The notes under the pieces are model-generated. The model was not told where the DNA came from, searched no databases, and worked only from the letters and a program-made list of their open reading frames with translations. From positions 1 through 39,389 of IMG/VR virus record IMGVR_UViG_3300010883_015386: DNA of 39,389 nt. One strand, given 5' to 3'. The position numbers and the translations under genes are program-made. This DNA is from a virus. Position 1 is the first letter of the stretch, and each line of letters starts with the position of its first letter. This document shows positions 38,236 to 39,389 of this stretch, piece by piece.

Positions 38236-39389
38236 ATGGCACTAGTTAAACAATTCGATACCTTCATTAATGAAGCAGCCGATGCAAAGAAATATAAACA
38301 ATGGTGGGATAAAGGCCCTGAAACTCAAATCCGTAGAAAATTCGGTAAAGATTATGAAAAATCAATCAATAATCGAGTTAACTTATTATTAACATTAGTT
38401 GATGATCCAGATAAAGCAGAAGAATATGCTGAAATGGACTTTCTTTCTTTACCTAATGGAATATCAACTCAATTGGTAAATATGGACCCAAAGGAACTAC
38501 ATGCTATATTAGATGAATCAGCACTTAATGAAAAACTTTCATCTTCTGATATTAAAAAGGCAACTCAAGCTATAAAAGATTATGTTAAAAAATTAGGTAA
38601 AAGAGCTAACGGCGAATTATCATACGTTGCTGCAGAAATTGCATCATCTATAGGATGGAATGAAAAAAAGCGAAGTGAATTAGAAACATATCTACTCTCA
38701 ATAAACAACGGTGGAGATACAATTATATTTGGAGAATCTTTAACTGAAGCTATGGAATTATACGAAGCAAGAGCAAATACCGCTAAAGCCGCTTTAAGAA
38801 ATGCATCAGATGCATTAAAACAAACAATACCTGGTAGTAAATTACCTAAATCTTACGTTAAAGATTATCTTGAATCTCTGGAAAGAATGGCTAAAAGAGT
38901 TCCACAATTATTCGTTAAACAATATGGAGACTTTACTATAAATGATTATCTTGAAGATGTAAGATATAATATGGCTAACGAATCGGTTGCAGTTAACGAA
39001 GCTAAATACGAAAAAGGTATTGAAAAAGCTACAACTATGAAGGATGTAAAAAAATTATATCCTAACGCTAAAACAACAAGTGAAGTTCACGGTGCATCAT
39101 TCTATATTGAATTAGAAAAAGATCTTTTTGCAAAAGCATTTTCAGAAGATACTCGAAGAGATATCGAACCTTTTAAGATTGAAGGTGTATATAAGATGAA
39201 AGGTAAAAGACAAGAATGGTTATATACTGAATCAGTTACTGAAGCTAAAGGTGAATCAAACGAAGAACTCATGTTTAACTTTCTAGAAGCATTAAGAGCT
39301 TCTGGTGCAACTAATATGTTTGGTGCTGCTCCTTATTTACAAGACTCATTTGGCCTTAGTAAAAGTGAAGCTAAAAAAGTATTGATTAA
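38236..39389 (+). CDS. Modular head-internal-type protein, 3'-truncated by the window edge
   Basis: At least 384 codons are open to the end of the window, with no stop in frame. The trailing TTAA falls across codons. It begins MALVKQFDTFINEAADAKKY with the capsid-targeting-like leader. Internal protease-like sites are ESALNEK (95-100), ESLTEA (167-172), ESVAVNEA (249-256) and ESVTEA (332-337). The end carries SGATNMFGAAPYLQDSFGLS, a helical module. Mostly helical and charged between sites. It looks like a second precursor of the same kind as the preceding gene. Confidence 0.65.
   Translation, partial: MALVKQFDTFINEAADAKKYKQWWDKGPETQIRRKFGKDYEKSINNRVNLLLTLVDDPDKAEEYAEMDFLSLPNGISTQLVNMDPKELHAILDESALNEKLSSSDIKKATQAIKDYVKKLGKRANGELSYVAAEIASSIGWNEKKRSELETYLLSINNGGDTIIFGESLTEAMELYEARANTAKAALRNASDALKQTIPGSKLPKSYVKDYLESLERMAKRVPQLFVKQYGDFTINDYLEDVRYNMANESVAVNEAKYEKGIEKATTMKDVKKLYPNAKTTSEVHGASFYIELEKDLFAKAFSEDTRRDIEPFKIEGVYKMKGKRQEWLYTESVTEAKGESNEELMFNFLEALRASGATNMFGAAPYLQDSFGLSKSEAKKVLI

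Overview
The window is a contiguous, AT-rich block of a T4-like contractile-tailed phage genome. Every supported gene is on the + strand, genes are tightly packed, and many overlap or abut. The likely host is a member of the Bacteroidota, probably a flavobacterium-like organism. The clues are A-rich leaders with few Shine-Dalgarno sites, a secreted thioredoxin-like protein with a Bacteroidota-type signal peptide ending NAQ and a tail resembling a type IX secretion sorting domain, and a small GCGC zinc-knuckle-like protein. No tRNA, CRISPR array, insertion sequence or integrase was seen.

Layout. (1) 1-4132: a 5'-truncated gene, small proteins, the replication clamp loader (gp44-like, with a probable gp62-like partner) and a FEN/RNase H-type 5' nuclease. 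(2) 4160-13132: a small membrane protein followed by T4 morphogenesis synteny: gp14-like neck protein, small terminase candidate, large terminase (gp17), a very long tail sheath (gp18) and tail tube (gp19). (3) 13365-18960: a ribbon-helix-helix protein, gp26-like baseplate protein, an overlapping chaperone-like ORF that may be reached by +1 frameshifting, and a 1341-aa tape measure with internal repeats. (4) 19054-21886: small genes, a degenerate metallophosphoesterase, an ECF/gp55-like sigma factor and a PD-(D/E)XK nuclease. (5) 21900-27504: a glycan island with a glycosyltransferase, sulfotransferase, GT10 fucosyltransferase, GDP-mannose 4,6-dehydratase, GDP-fucose synthase and two sugar-type methyltransferases. 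(6) 27641-29065: a DUF2828/Ro60-like von Willebrand A protein flanked by two related structured RNA elements. (7) 29187-33252: two more nucleotide-sugar enzymes interleaved with membrane proteins. (8) 33271-39389: small virion-type proteins, many starting with a motif like the T4 capsid-targeting sequence, a secreted TlpA-like protein, and two larger modular proteins with repeated prohead-protease-like sites. The last gene runs off the window.

Two promoter grammars recur. Class I is GAAACTTTTT-N11-CATATAATA, with a 17-bp gap between GAAACT and TATAAT. It precedes replication, RNP and sugar genes. Class II is GATATATAATTAAATAAA with no -35 element. It resembles a T4 late promoter and mostly precedes structural genes. 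A phage sigma factor in the window could read one of them. The most unusual system is the Ro60-like gene bracketed by two RNA elements that share a 15-nt unpaired motif inside covarying stems.
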